NCBI RefSeq assembly: GCF_964340395.1
Contig: NC_135550.1
Coordinates: forward strand, 2,582,501 to 2,646,500
Source: Glandiceps talaboti
Taxonomy: Eukaryota; Hemichordata; Enteropneusta; Spengelidae
Direction of reading: 5' to 3'
Length of the DNA: 64,000 bases
Below are positions 1-12,407 of this stretch, piece after piece. The first letter of the stretch is position 1. Each line of letters opens with the position of its first letter. A program made the translations under genes and the position numbers. The notes below the pieces were generated by a model that did no database searches, was not told where the DNA came from, and saw only the letters and a program-made list of their open reading frames with translations.

Positions 1-2180
1 CAGGACCCATCCCAAAAGACAAATCATGTATGAATACTCTAATCTCATTACGATTTAAAGCTTAACACTATAACAGGACCCATCCCAAAAGACAAATCAT
101 GTATGAATACTCTAATCTCATTACGATTTAAAGCTTAACACAATAACAGGACCCATCCCAAAAGACAAATCATGTATGAATACTCTAATCTCATTACGAT
201 TTAAAGCTTAACACTATAACAGGACCCATCCCAAAAAAGACAAATCATGTATGAATACTCTAATCTCATTACGATTTAAAGCTTAACACTATAACAGGAC
301 CCATCCCAAAAAAGACAAATCATGTATGAATACTCTAATCTCATTACGATTTAAAGCTTAACACTATAACAGGACCCATCCAAAAGACAAATCATGTATG
401 AATACTCTAATCTCATTACGATTTAAAGCTTAACACTATAACAGGACCCATCCCAAAAGACAAATCATGTATGAATACTCTAATCTCATTACGATTTAAA
501 GCTTAACACTATAACAGGACCCATCCCAAAAGACAAATCATGTATGAATACTCTAATCTCAAAACGATTTAAAGCTTAACACTATAACAGGACCCATCCC
601 AAAAAGACAAATCAAGTATGAATACTCTAATCTCATTACGATTTAAAGCTTAACACTATAACAGGACCCATCCCAAAAGACAAATCATGTATGAATACTC
701 TAATCTCATTATGATTTAAAGCTTAACACTATAACAGGACCCATCCCAAAAGACAAATCATGTATGAATACTCTAATCTCATTACGATTTAAAGCTTAAC
801 ACTATAACAGGACCCATCCCAAAAGACAAATCATGTATGAATACTCTAATCTCATTACGATTTAAAGCTTAACACTATAACAGGACCCATCCCAAAAGAC
901 AAATCATGTATGAATACTCTAATCTCATTACGATTTAAAGCTTAACACAATAACAGGACCCATCCCAAAAAAGACAAATCATGTATGAATACTCTAATCT
1001 CATTACGATTTAAAGCTTAACACTATAACAGGACCCATCCCAAAAAAGACAAATCATGTATGAATACTCTAATCTCATTACGATTTAAAGCTTAACACTA
1101 TAACAGGACCCATCCAAAAGACAAATCATGTATGAATACTCTAATCTCATTACGATTTAAAGCTTAACACTATAACAGGACCCATCCCAAAAGACAAATC
1201 ATGTATGAATACTCTAATCTCATTACGATTTAAAGCTTAACACTATAACAGGACCCATCCCAAAAGACAAATCATGTATGAATACTCTAATCTCATTACG
1301 ATTTAAAGCTTAACACTATAACAGGACCCATCCCAAAAGACAAATCATGTATGAATACTCTAATCTCATTACGATTTAAAGCTTAACACTATAACAGGAC
1401 CCATCCCAAAAGACAAATCATGTATGAATACTCTAATCTCATTACGATTTAAAGCTTAACACTATAACAGGACCCATCCCAAAAGACAAATCATGTATGA
1501 ATACTCTAATCTCATTACGATTTAAAGCTTAACACTATAACAGGACCCATCCCAAAAGACAAATCATGTATGAATACTCTAATCTCATTACGATTTAAAG
1601 CTTAACACTATAACAGGACCCATCCCAAAAGACAAATCATGTATGAATACTCTAATCTCATTACGATTTAAAGCTTAACACTATAACAGGACCCATCCCA
1701 AAAGACAAATCATGTATGAATACTCTAATCTCATTACGATTTAAAGCTTAACACTATAACAGGACCCATCCCAAAAGACAAATCATGTATGAATACTCTA
1801 ATCTCATTACGATTTAAAGCTTAACACTATAACAGGACCCATCCCAAAAGACAAATCATGTATGAATACTCTAATCTCATTACGATTTAAAGCTTAACAC
1901 TATAACAGGACCCATCCCAAAAAAGACAAATCATGTATGAATACTCTAATCTCATTACGATTTAAAGCTTAACACTATAACAGGACCCATCCAAAAGACA
2001 AATCATGTATGAATACTCTAATCTCATTACGATTTAAAGCTTAACACTATAACAGGACCCATCCCAAAAGACAAATCATGTATGAATACTCTAATCTCAT
2101 TACGATTTAAAGCTTAACACTATAACAGGACCCATCCCAAAAGACAAATCATGTATGAATACTCTAATCTCATTACGATT
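1..2180. repeat. 73-bp minisatellite array, about 30 copies, cut by the window edge
   Basis: Head-to-tail units of 73 bp start with caggacccatcccaaaagac and end with gcttaacactataa. The array already runs at base 1 and stops at about 2180, where the sequence changes to ttccaaaattgag. Copies differ mainly in the A-run of the first part (cccaaaagac, cccaaaaaagac or ccaaaagac) and in an actataa/acaataa variant. The acaataa variant occurs at 139 and 946, and the short ccaaaagac variant at 377, 1111 and 1988. This implies duplicated blocks of about 10-12 units. No coding potential is seen. Confidence 0.97.
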
Positions 2181-2315
2181 TTCCAAAATTGAGTACATTG
2201 TATGTTATAACGAACATATACATGTGTCTCCTCCTATATCTCCATGGTTAACAAAACTCAAACAATAAATGCAAGGAGTATCATCTCAAATACTCAGGCT
2301 GCCATTAATCACAGG

Positions 2316-5300
2316 GTCATCAGTACCACAGAGATGGAGGAGTGGTGGAGTATGTGGAAAGGGTCATCAGTACCATAGAGATGGAGTAGTGGTGGAGTAT
2401 GTGGAAAGGGCCATCAGTACCATAGAGATGGAGTAGTGGTGGAGTATGTGGAAAGGGCCATCAGTACCACAGAGATGGAGTAGTGGTGGAGTATGTGGAA
2501 AGGGCCATCAGTACCACAGAGATGGAGTAGTGGTGGAGTATGTGGAAAGGGCCATCAGTACCATAGAGATGGAGTAGTGGTGGAGTATGTGGAAAGGGCC
2601 ATCAGTACCACAGAGATGGAATAGTGGTGGAGTATGCGGAAAGGGCCATCAGTACCATAGAGATGGAGTAGTGGTGGAGTATGTGGAAAGGGCCATCAGT
2701 ACCATAGAGATGGAGTAGTGGTGGAGTATGTGGAAAGGGCCATCAGTACCATAGAGATGGAGTAGTGGTGGAGTATGCGGAAAGGGCCATCAGTACCATA
2801 GAGATGGAGTAGTAGTGGAGTATGCGGAAAGGGCCATCAGTACCATAGAGATGGAGTAGTGGTGGCGTATGTGGCAAGGGCCATCAGTACCACAGAGATG
2901 GAGTAGTGGTGGAGTAGTGGAAAGGGCCATCAGTACCATAGAGATGGAGTAGTGGTGGAGTATGTGGAAAGGGCCATCAGTACCATAGAGATGGAGTAGT
3001 GGTGGAGTATGTGGAAAGGGCCATCAGTACCACAGAGATGGAGTAGTGGTGGAGTATGTGGAAAGGGCCATCAGTACCACAGAGATGGAGTAGTGGTGGA
3101 GTATGTGGAAAGGGCCATCAGTACCACAGAGATGGAGTAGTGGTGGAGTATGTGGAAAGGGCCATCAGTACCACAGAGATGGAGTAGTAGTGGAGTATGT
3201 GGAAAGGGCCATCAGTACCATAGAGATGGAGTAGTGGTGGAGTATGTGGAAAGGGCCATCAGTACCACAGAGATGGAGTAGTGGTGGAGTATGTGGAAAG
3301 GGCCATCAGTACCATAGAGATGGAGTAGTGGTGGAGTATGCGGAAAGGGCCATCAGTACCATAGAGATGGAGTAGTGGTGGAGTATGTGGAAAGGGCCAT
3401 CAGTACCATAGAGATGGAGTAGTGGTGGAGTATGTGGAAAGGGCCATCAGTACCATAGAGATGGAGTAGTGGTGGAGTATGTGGAAAGGGCCATCAGTAC
3501 CATAGAGATGGAGTAGTGGTGGAGTATGTGGAAAGGGCCATCAGTACCATAGAGATGGAGTAGTGGTGGAGTATGTGGAAAGGGCCATCAGTACCATAGA
3601 GATGGAGTAGTGGTGGAGTATGTGGAAAGGGCCATCAGTACCATAGAGATGGACTAGTGGTGGAGTATGTGGAAAGGGCCATCAGTACCACAGAGATGGA
3701 GTAGTGGTGGAGTATGTGGAAAGGGCCATCAGTACCATAGAGATGGAGTAGTGGTGGAGTATGTGGAAAGGGCCATCAGTACCACAGAGATGGAGTAGTG
3801 GTGGAGTATGTGGAAAGGGCCATCAGTACCATAGAGATGGAGTAGTGGTGGAGTATGCGGAAAGGGCCATCAGTACCATAGAGATGGAGTAGTGGTGGAG
3901 TAGTGGAAAGGGCCATCAGTACCACAGAGATGGAGTAGTGGTGGAGTATGTGGAAAGGGCCATCAGTACCACAGAGATGGAGTAGTGGTGGAGTATGTGG
4001 AAAGGGCATCAGTACTATAGAGATGGAGTAGTGGTGGAGTATGTGGAAAGGGCCATCAGTACCATAGAGATGGAGTAGTGGTGGAGTATGTGGAAAAGGC
4101 CATCAGTACCACAGATATGGAGTAGTGGTGGAGTATGTGGAAAGGGCCATCAGTACCATAGAGATGGAGTAGTGGTGGAGTATGTGGAAAGGGCCATCAG
4201 TACCACAGAGATGGAGTAGTGGTGGAGTATGTGGAAAGGGCCATTAGTACCATAGAGATGGAGTAGTGGTGGAGTATGTGGAAAGGGCCATCAGTACCAT
4301 AGAGATGGAGTAGTGGTGGAGTATGTGGAAAGGGCCATCAGTACCACAGAGATGGAGTAGTGGTGGAGTATGTGGAAAGGGCCATCAGTACCATAGAGAT
4401 GGAGGAGTGGTGGAGTATGTGGAAAGGGCCATCAGTACCACAGAGATGGAGTAGTGGTGGAGTATGTGGAAAGGGCCATCAGTACCATAGAGATGGAGTA
4501 GTGGTGGAGTATGTGGAAAGGGCCATCAGTACCATAGACATGGAATAGTGGTGGAGTATGTGGAAAGGGCCATCAGTACCATAGAGATGGAGTAGTGGTG
4601 GAGTATGTGGAAAGGGCCATCAGTACCATAGAGATGGAGTAGTGGTGGAGTATGTGGAAAGGGCCATCAGTACCATAGAGATGGAGTAGTGGTGGAGTAT
4701 GTGGAAAGGGCCATCAGTACCACAGAGATGGAGTAGTGGTGGAGTATGTGGAAAGGGCCATCAGTACCACAGAGATGGAGTAGTGGTGGAGTATGTGGAA
4801 AGGGCCATCAGTACCACAGAGATGGAGTAGTGGTGGAGTATGTGGAAAGGGCCATCAGTACCACAGAGATGGAGTAGTGGTGGAGTATGTGGAAAGGGCC
4901 ATCAGTACCACAGAGATGGAGTAGTGGTGGAGTATGTGGAAAGGGCCATCAGTACCACAGAGATGGAGTAGTGGTGGAGTATGTGGAAAGGGCCATCAGT
5001 ACCATAGAGATGGAGTAGTGGTGGAGTATGTGGAAAGGGCCATCAGTACCATAGAGATGGAGTAGTAGTGGAGTATGTGGAAAGGGCCATCAGTACCACA
5101 GAGATGGAGTAGTGGTGGAGTATGTGGAAAGGGCCATCAGTACCACAGAGATGGAGTAGTGGTGGAGTATGTGGAAAGGGCCATCAGTACCATAGAGATG
5201 GAGTAGTGGTGGAGTATGTGGAAAGGGCCATCAGTACCATAGAGATGGAGTAGTGGTGGAGTATGTGGAAAGGGCCATCAGTACCACAGAGATGGAGTAG

Positions 5301-5600
5301 TGGTGGAGTATGTGGAAAGGGCCATCAGTACCATAGAGATGGAGTAGTGGTGGAGTATGTGGAAAGGGCCATCAGTACCACAGAGATGGAGTAGTGGTGG
5401 AGTATGTGGAAAGGGCCATCAGTACCATAGAGATGGAGTAGTGGTGGAGTATGCGGAAAGGGCCATCAGTACCATAGAGATGGAGTAGTGGTGGAGTATG
5501 TGGAAAGGGCCATCAGTACCATAGAGATGGAGTAGTGGTGGAGTATGTGGAAAGGGCCATCAGTACCATAGAGATGGAGTAGTGGTGGAGTATGTGGAAA
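2316..5600. repeat. 47-bp minisatellite array, about 70 copies
   Basis: The 47-bp unit contains catcagtaccatagagatg followed by gagtagtggtggagtatgtg. Successive catcag motifs are 47 bp apart (for example 2316 and 2363). A frequent biallelic site (accaTagag or accaCagag) alternates along the array, with rarer variants tatgcgg, gtagtagtgg and a two-base-shorter gagtagtggaaag. Short open frames occur on both strands but simply repeat the unit and end at its edges; they are not genes. Confidence 0.97.
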
Positions 5601-6000
5601 AGTATGTTGCGGTGTAAATATTCCTTACACTCCATGCAACGATTGTCTTCAGTGATGAGGTCATAATAAGACATTGACATGTATGCTTTTAGGAATATGT
5701 TATACTTTGACATAAACTTGTTAGACTTTGTTACCAGCCTACATTAAAGGACTTTACTTGTAATCGAAGGTTTTGATTTTATTGAATAATATATGGTCTA
5801 TGAGTATTGCAATGTAATCTCATAATCGTAGGTATGGTTGTGGCTGAGTAGTACCAACCAAATATGCAAATTTTCTGATTTCATATATCTCAATATTCTT
5901 AAGCCTTTGCAAACATTTTGCATATTTACCACTGTGCTCATACACAGATCATATCAAATTCACCATTTGATTCTATTGTAATTCATTGCTTTCTTATTTT
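5601..6000. other. Unique AT-rich sequence, nothing recognised
   Basis: Non-repetitive AT-rich DNA between the 47-bp array and a repeat-like element. The small minus-strand open frame here runs out of the array and shows no recognisable domain. No splice-flanked coding exon was found. Confidence 0.6.
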
Positions 6001-6260
6001 TAGCCCCAATACAAGAACCCCATCTTGAGGGGTCTATACGAGCAACCCTTGTCCCATTGTCTGTACGTGTGTCTGTGTGTCTGTAGTGTGTGTCTATTCA
6101 TCTGTGCAGGTATGTAAGGGTCCCAAACTTGACAAACTGAGCATAAAAATTAATGCTCAACGAAACAAAAAATTTAGCAATGGGGATATCAAAAGAATTT
6201 AACCATAATAAACTAGTGGAGGGTCCTAAGGGCCAAGGGTTAAACTGTACCTGGCACTGT
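6001..6260 (+). mobile_element. Fragment of a hairpin-ended (HINE/pearl-like) interspersed element
   Basis: The segment starts after a T-rich stretch with a folded 5' end: tagccccaatacaag pairs imperfectly with cttgaggggtcta. A GT/TC-rich microsatellite (gtctgtacgtgtgtctgtg) follows, then one partial monomer. This order (5' hairpin, microsatellite, monomer) matches the better preserved elements at 9112, 10575, 18470, 29254 and 52935. No clear 3' end is seen, so it is probably truncated. Assignment to a rolling-circle family is inference. Confidence 0.45.
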
Positions 6261-6421
6261 GATGTGAAAAAACAATATTCGCTATAGCATAAGTATGACA
6301 AGAGAAAGAAATAATTCATGGAAACAAAATTGTTAACGTTCTTTACTTGTCACTGAGCCGGAATTATGTATATCATAAACCGCAAACCTTACCCTTACTA
6401 GCTGTGATCATTGATAAATAA

Positions 6422-6424
6422 ACA

Positions 6425-6460
<36 letters not shown>
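6422..6460. repeat. (GT)n microsatellite
   Basis: An almost pure GT dinucleotide run that follows cacac. Confidence 0.97.
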
Positions 6461-6461
<1 letters not shown>

Positions 6462-6865
6462 ATACTCTTTGAAATATTTCTGTTTTGGTTTTTAAGTATG
6501 AGATGTGTATAGGCAGATGACATCATATAGTAAAGACCAATGACCTGCTTAGCTGAATGCCTCTGATGGCATGGAAAAATGACAAAGTTGTGAAGTTGTA
6601 TCATGCAAGTGGAGTAACATAGTTCTAAATACTAGTAATTAATCCAGTTAGATTTTGGTCAACACAGAGGTAACTAAACTGTGTGCGTTTGGGCATGGCG
6701 TAATTTTGTTGTTTGTAATCGGGCAAAACGTTGAAATAAAGCCTGTCAAAATGTATTTAAGTGATTAGCATACTACATGTAGGTAATCAACAATATATTT
6801 TGATTGTAGTCTTTAAAAAGGACCACCCTTTCCGTATACGTATCCAGTAAGAAATACACACAACC

Positions 6866-6924
6866 ACATACATACATACATACATACATACATACATGCA
6901 TACATACATACATACATACATACA

Positions 6925-6957
<33 letters not shown>

Positions 6958-6995
6958 CAGTACATACATATACACACACATACATACACATACAT
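6866..6995. repeat. (TACA)n tetranucleotide microsatellite
   Basis: A long run of tacatacataca, interrupted by a catgca and a catatatcag variant and trailing into tacacacacatacata. Open frames rich in Met-Tyr-Val-Cys on the minus strand are translations of this repeat. Confidence 0.97.
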
Positions 6996-7013
6996 CTTTA
7001 GTAAATAATTATC

Positions 7014-7047
7014 AGAATGATACTGTATAACAATACAGTATCATTCT
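7014..7047. repeat. Perfect 15-bp inverted repeat with 4-nt loop
   Basis: The arm agaatgatactgtat is followed by aaca and then its exact reverse complement. A run of A-rich sequence follows. It could be a small foldback element; no function is assigned. Confidence 0.9.
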
Positions 7048-7520
7048 AAAAAAAACCAAAAAAAAAACCACTATATAATAATGTCTTGAATGACAATGGT
7101 ATTGTTAGGTGATAGTCTTCAGATGCCAGGTCAGTTACATGTTAATGAACTAAGATGGAGGAGGAGCCAATCCAAATGATTGGCATTTGAGACAGACATT
7201 GTCAGCCAGACTAGCTGACAGTCAACAGTAATTTGAATACTGAAAATGATCCTGTGTTTCTTTTTATAATATATGATCGAGTCATGTGAAAGCATTGAAA
7301 CTGTCATAATTTACTATCATCAGTTACAGTGTAGTACAATTGCTATGTAACATAAGAACAAGCTAGTGTAACGCTATATTCTAGTACATTTACATTTGAA
7401 ATAGTCATCTTTGTTAAAGTGGGTTTACACAGCAAGAATCACCAAGGTGTAATTATGACATGATGTAGGGTACGGTGTACAGAATAGCTTACAATTCATT
7501 GTAATATGTAAAATTAATCA

Positions 7521-8910
7521 ACAGCCCTGGTATAAAGTGTGTCATGTGTTCCAACAGATAGTCACAGCCCCAGCTGGTATATAAAGTATGTCATGTATTC
7601 CAACAGATAAGTCAGAGCCCTGGTATAAAGTATGTCATGTATTCCAACAGATCTAGACACAGCCCTGGTATAAAGTATGCCATGTATTCCAACAGGTCTA
7701 GACACAGCCCTGATATAAAGTATGCCATGTATAGTCCAACAGATCTAGACACAGCCCTGGTATAAAGTATGTCATGTATAATCCAACAGATCTAGACACA
7801 GCCCTGGTATAAAGTATGTCATGTATAATCCAACAGATCTAGACACAGCCCTGGTATAAAGTATGCCATGTATTCCAACAGGTCTAGACACAGCCCTGAT
7901 ATAAAGTATGCCATGTATAGTCCAACAGATCTAGACACAGCCCTGGTATAAAGTATGTCATGTATTCCAACAGATCTAGACACAGCCCTGATATAAAGTA
8001 TGTCATGTATAATCCAACAGATCTAGACACAGCCCTGGTATATAAAGTATGTCATGTATTCCAACAGATCTAGACACAGCCCTGGTATAAAGTATGTCAT
8101 GTATAATCCAACAGATCTAGACACAGCCCTGGTATAAAGTATGTCATGTATAATCCAACAGGTCTAGACACAGCCCTGGTATAAAGTATGCCATGTATAG
8201 TCCAACAGATCTAGACACAGCCCTGGTATAAAGTATGTCATGTATAGTCCAACAGATCTAGACACAGCCCTGATATAAAGTATGTCATGTATAATCCAAC
8301 AGATCTAGACACAGCCCTGGTATATAAAGTATGTCATGTATTCCAACAGATCTAGACACAGCCCTGGTATAAAGTATGTCATGTATAATCCAACAGATCT
8401 AGACACAGCCCTGGTATAAAGTATGTCATGTATAATCCAACAGGTCTAGACACAGCCCTGGTATAAAGTATGCCATGTATAGTCCAACAGATCTAGACAC
8501 AGCCCTGGTATAAAGTATGTCATGTATAGTCCAACAGATCTAGACACAGCCCTGGTATAAAGTATGTCATGTATAATCCAACAGATCTAGACACAGCCCT
8601 GATATACAGTATGTCATGTATAGTCCAACAGATCTAGACACAGCCCTGGTATAAAGTATGTCATGTATAATCCAACAGGTCTAGACACAGCCCTGGTATA
8701 AAGTATGCCATGTATAGTCCAACAGATCTAGACACAGCCCTGGTATAAAGTATGTCATGTATAGTCCAACAGATCTAGACACAGCCCTGGTATAAAGTAT
8801 GTCATGTATAATCCAACAGATCTAGACACAGCCCTGATATAAAGTATGTCATGTATAATACAACAGATAAGTCACAGCCCTGGTATAAAGTATGTCATGT
8901 ATAATCCAAC
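7521..8910. repeat. 45-48 bp minisatellite array, about 30 copies
   Basis: Units carry acagccctggtataaagtat, then gtcatgtataatccaacag and atctagac. Copies vary in length through tattcc/tataatcc and ggtataaag/ggtatataaag. The ggtatataaag variant recurs at 8037 and 8319 within the same neighbours, showing a six-unit (282 bp) block duplication. No coding potential. Confidence 0.97.
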
Positions 8911-9111
8911 CAGTACAACTATAGTACAAAGAGTGACTGTTCATTATCACAGGTGGACAATAGACAGAAAAAGGATCCCAGGAAGCACTTGAACACACTT
9001 CACATCCTGGTTATGTTTACCCACCAGTGAGTTGAGTATAACTTTTTTTAAAGCTGAAGAATTCATTCATTTAATTCATTCATTTCTCTCACTGTGACTA
9101 TGAGCTCATCA

Positions 9112-10570
9112 TAGTCCCCGCCGGACGAAGTCCGGGATGGGGACTTATGGATTGGGTTATCCGTCCGCCCATCCATCTGTCCGTCCATCCAGAGCCATTT
9201 CTTGGAGATGCCTGGACCGATTGTTTTTCAAATTTGGTACAGGGCAACATACAATCATGGCACACATATGCACATCAATTTGTTTCATGATACGATCCAA
9301 TATGGCCGCCTAGCAGCCATTTTTTTGTAAATTTTCCCTGTCCAAAGCCATAACTCAGACATGCTTGAACAGATCTTATTCAAAGTTGGTATTAGGACAG
9401 TGTTCTATGACATACATGTGCATATCCATTTTCATCATGATACGATCCAATATGGCCACCTAGCAGCCATTTTGTTTGCGAATTTTCCATGTCCAAAGCC
9501 ATAACTCAAACATGCTTGAACAGATCTCATTCAAAGTTGGTATTAGGACAGTGTTCTATAACATACATGTGCATATCCATTTTCATTGTGATACGATCCA
9601 ATATGGCTGCCTGGCAGCCATCCAAATTTGTTTGCGAATTTTCCATGTCCAAAGCCATAACTCAGACATGCTTGAACAGATCTCATTCAAAGTTGGTATT
9701 AGGACAGTGTTCTATGACATACATGTGCATATCCATTTTCGTCATGATACGATCCAATATGGCTGCCTAGCAGCCATTTTGTTTGCGAATTGTCCATGTC
9801 CAAAGCCATAACTCAGACATGCTTGAACAGATCTCATTCTAAGTTGGTATTAGTACAGTGTTCTATGATATACATGTGCATAATCCATTTTCGTCGTGAT
9901 GCGATCCAATATGGCCACCTAGCAGCCATTTTGTTTGCAAATTTTCCATGTCCAAAGCCGTAACTCTGACATGCTTGAACAGATCTCATTCAAAGTTGAT
10001 ATTAGCACAGTGTTCTATGACATACATGAGCATATCCATTTTCATCATGATACAATCCAATATGGCTGCCTGGCAGCCATTTTGTTTGCGAATTTTCCAT
10101 GTCCAAAGCCATAACTCAGACATGCTTGAACAGATCTCATTCAAAGTTAGTATTAGGACAGTGTTCTGTGACATACATGTGCATATCCATTTTCGTCATG
10201 ATACAATCCGATATGGCTGCCTGGCAGCGATTTTGTTGGCGCAGTTTTCATGTTCAAAGCCATAACTCAGACATGCTTGAACAGGTCACCACCACCCCCA
10301 CCCCGTACCCGACCCATCCTTTATTGTTGAATGGTTTATTCCATCACATCATCTTGAAGAGTAGGCATGTCCCATGTCCAATGAGGAGACACAACATGAG
10401 TAGGCATGTTCCATGTCCAACAAGCAAACACAACATATCTAAGTCTGTTTGATTTAGGTTCACAAGTGTTGTTGAGTGATCAGAGTAGTGATATCAAGAA
10501 AATGACAACATAAACTGCCTGTTCCTTAAAACCCAATCATAGCGGGGATTATGTCATTCTCAATGACTTG
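9112..10570 (+). mobile_element. Non-autonomous rolling-circle-like element 1 (HINE/pearl-like)
   Basis: Begins with a terminal hairpin: tagtccccgccggac folds on gtccgggatggggact. It continues with cttatggattgggtt, a short gtccgtcc microsatellite and a conserved cttggagatgcctggaccga segment. The core is a series of roughly 150-bp monomers, each with aaagccataactcagacatg and gatccaatatggc. Near the 3' end lies agcgggga, complementary to the 5' tccccgc, followed by a small hairpin (gtcatt-ctc-aatgac) and cttg. Subterminal inverted repeats, a microsatellite, tandem core monomers and a 3' hairpin are the known hallmarks of Helentron-associated interspersed elements, including the pearl repeats of bivalves. 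No protein is encoded; the open frames are read-through of the monomers. The family name is inference from architecture. Confidence 0.7.
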
Positions 10571-10574
10571 TTTT

Positions 10575-11655
10575 TAGTCCCCGCGGACGAAGTCCGGAAA
10601 GGGGACTTATGGATTGGGTTCCGTCTTTCCGTCCGTCCGTCCGTCCGTCTGTCCGTCCGTCCGTCCGTCCGTCCGTCTGTCCGTCCGTCCACAGCCGTTT
10701 CTTGGAGATGCCTGGACCGATTTTTTTCAAACTTGGTACAGGGGCAACATGCTATGGCATAAATATGCACGTCAATTTGTTTTATGATACGATCCAATAT
10801 GGCCGCCTAGCAACCATTTTGTTTGCGAATTTTCCCTGTCTAAAGCCATAACTCAGACATGCTTGAATAGATCTCATTCAAAGTTTGTATTAGGACAGTG
10901 TTCTATGACATATATGTGCATATTCATTGTTGTCATGATACGATCCAATATGGCTGCCTAGCAGCCATTTTGTTTGTGAATTTTCATGTCCAAAGCCATA
11001 ACTCAGACATGCTTGAATAGATCTCATTCAAAGTTGGTATTAGCACAGTGTTCTATGACATACATGTTCATATCCATTTTCATTGTGATACGATCCAATA
11101 TGGCTGCCTGGTAGCCATTTTGGTTGCGAATTTTCATGTCCAAAGCCATAACTCAGACATGCTTGAACAGATCTCATTCAAAGTTGGTATTAGGACAGTG
11201 TTCTATGACATACATGTGCATATCCATTTTCGTCGTGATACAATCCAATATGGCTACCTGGCAGCCATTTTGTTTGTGAATTTTCCATGTCCAAAGCCAT
11301 AACTCAGACATGCTTAAACAGATCTCATTCAAAGTTGGTATTAGGACAGCGTTCTATGACATACATATGCATATCCATTTTCGTTGTGATACGATCCAAT
11401 ATGGCTGCCTGGCAGCCATTTTGTTTGTGAATTTTCCATGTCCAAAGCCATAACTCAGACTCCATTTTCATCGTGATATGATCCCCCATACCCAACCAAT
11501 CCTTTATTGTTGGAGGCATATTCCATGTCCAACAAGCAGACACAACATATCTAAGTCTGTTTGTTTTAGGTTCACAAATGTTGTTGCGTGATCAGAGTAG
11601 TCATAATTCCTTAAAACCCAATTATAGCGGGGACTATGTCATTCTCAATGACTTG
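10575..11655 (+). mobile_element. Non-autonomous rolling-circle-like element 2, head-to-tail with element 1
   Basis: Same architecture and orientation as the preceding element, which ends 4 bp (tttt) upstream. The 5' hairpin is tagtccccgcggacg paired with gtccggaaaggggact. An expanded gtccgtccgtccgtctgtcc microsatellite occupies about 10628-10690. About five and a half core monomers follow, the last one broken. The end is agcggggactatgtcattct followed by caatgacttg, a subterminal inverted repeat plus hairpin. No coding capacity. Confidence 0.7.
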
Positions 11656-11871
11656 TTCTCTGAGCAATGGTTCAAAACATTTTTATTCCCCTTCATCTGT
11701 TCTTAAAGGAGAAGGGAAGCTGCACATTTCATTTTTTGAATTCAGACTATCGTTTCTTTGGTTATGATTATATAAATGTTGACTCTGGCTTGTCCGAGAA
11801 AGCTTGTCCACATATGTGTTTAATCAGCATATTTTTATAAAAACAGATTGGAAAACCAGATTTGAAGATTG

Positions 11872-12407
11872 AGTAAACATCCGTTTACCCATGTGAGATT
11901 TTTGAACCTGATTACAGTAAACATCTGTTTACCCATGTGAGATTTTTGAACCTGATTACAGTAAACATCCGTTTACCCATGTGAGATTTTGGAACCTGAT
12001 TACAGTAAACATCTGTTTACCCATGTGAGATTTTGGAACCTGATTACAGTAAACATCCGTTTACCCATGTGAGATTTTGGAACCTGATTACAGTAAACAT
12101 CCGTTTACCCATGTGAGATTTTGGAACCTGATTACAGTAAACATCCGTTTACCCATGTGAGATTTTGGAACCTGATTACAGTAAACATCCGTTTACCCAT
12201 GTGAGATTTTGGAACCTGATTACAGTAAACATCTGTTTACCCATGTGAGATTTTGGAACCTGATTACAGTAAACATCCGTTTACCCATGTGAGATTTTGG
12301 AACCTGATTACAGTAAACATCCGTTTACCCATGTGAGATTTTTGTACCTGATTACAGTAAACATCTGTTTACCCATGTGAGATTTTGGAACCTGATTACA
12401 GTAAACA
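11872..12407. repeat. 44-bp minisatellite array, about 12 copies, with paired forkhead-like motifs
   Basis: The unit contains gtaaacatccgtttacccat, then gtgagattttggaacctgat and taca. Several copies read gtaaacatctgtttac, a perfect inverted repeat of GTAAACA around TC; most carry one mismatch (ccg). Units are exactly 44 bp apart. Confidence 0.96.

Larger units (their letters stand above)
6461..7520. other. Unique intronic or intergenic sequence with microsatellite and hairpin
   Basis: Non-repetitive AT-rich DNA apart from the tetranucleotide repeat at 6866-6995 and the inverted repeat at 7014-7047. No convincing coding exon is visible on either strand. Confidence 0.55.

Noticed and set aside
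9476-10452. Overlapping 60-117 codon frames in the rolling-circle-like elements
   Set aside because: They are translations of the 150-bp non-coding monomers, occur in several frames and on both strands, and carry no Rep/helicase or other domain.
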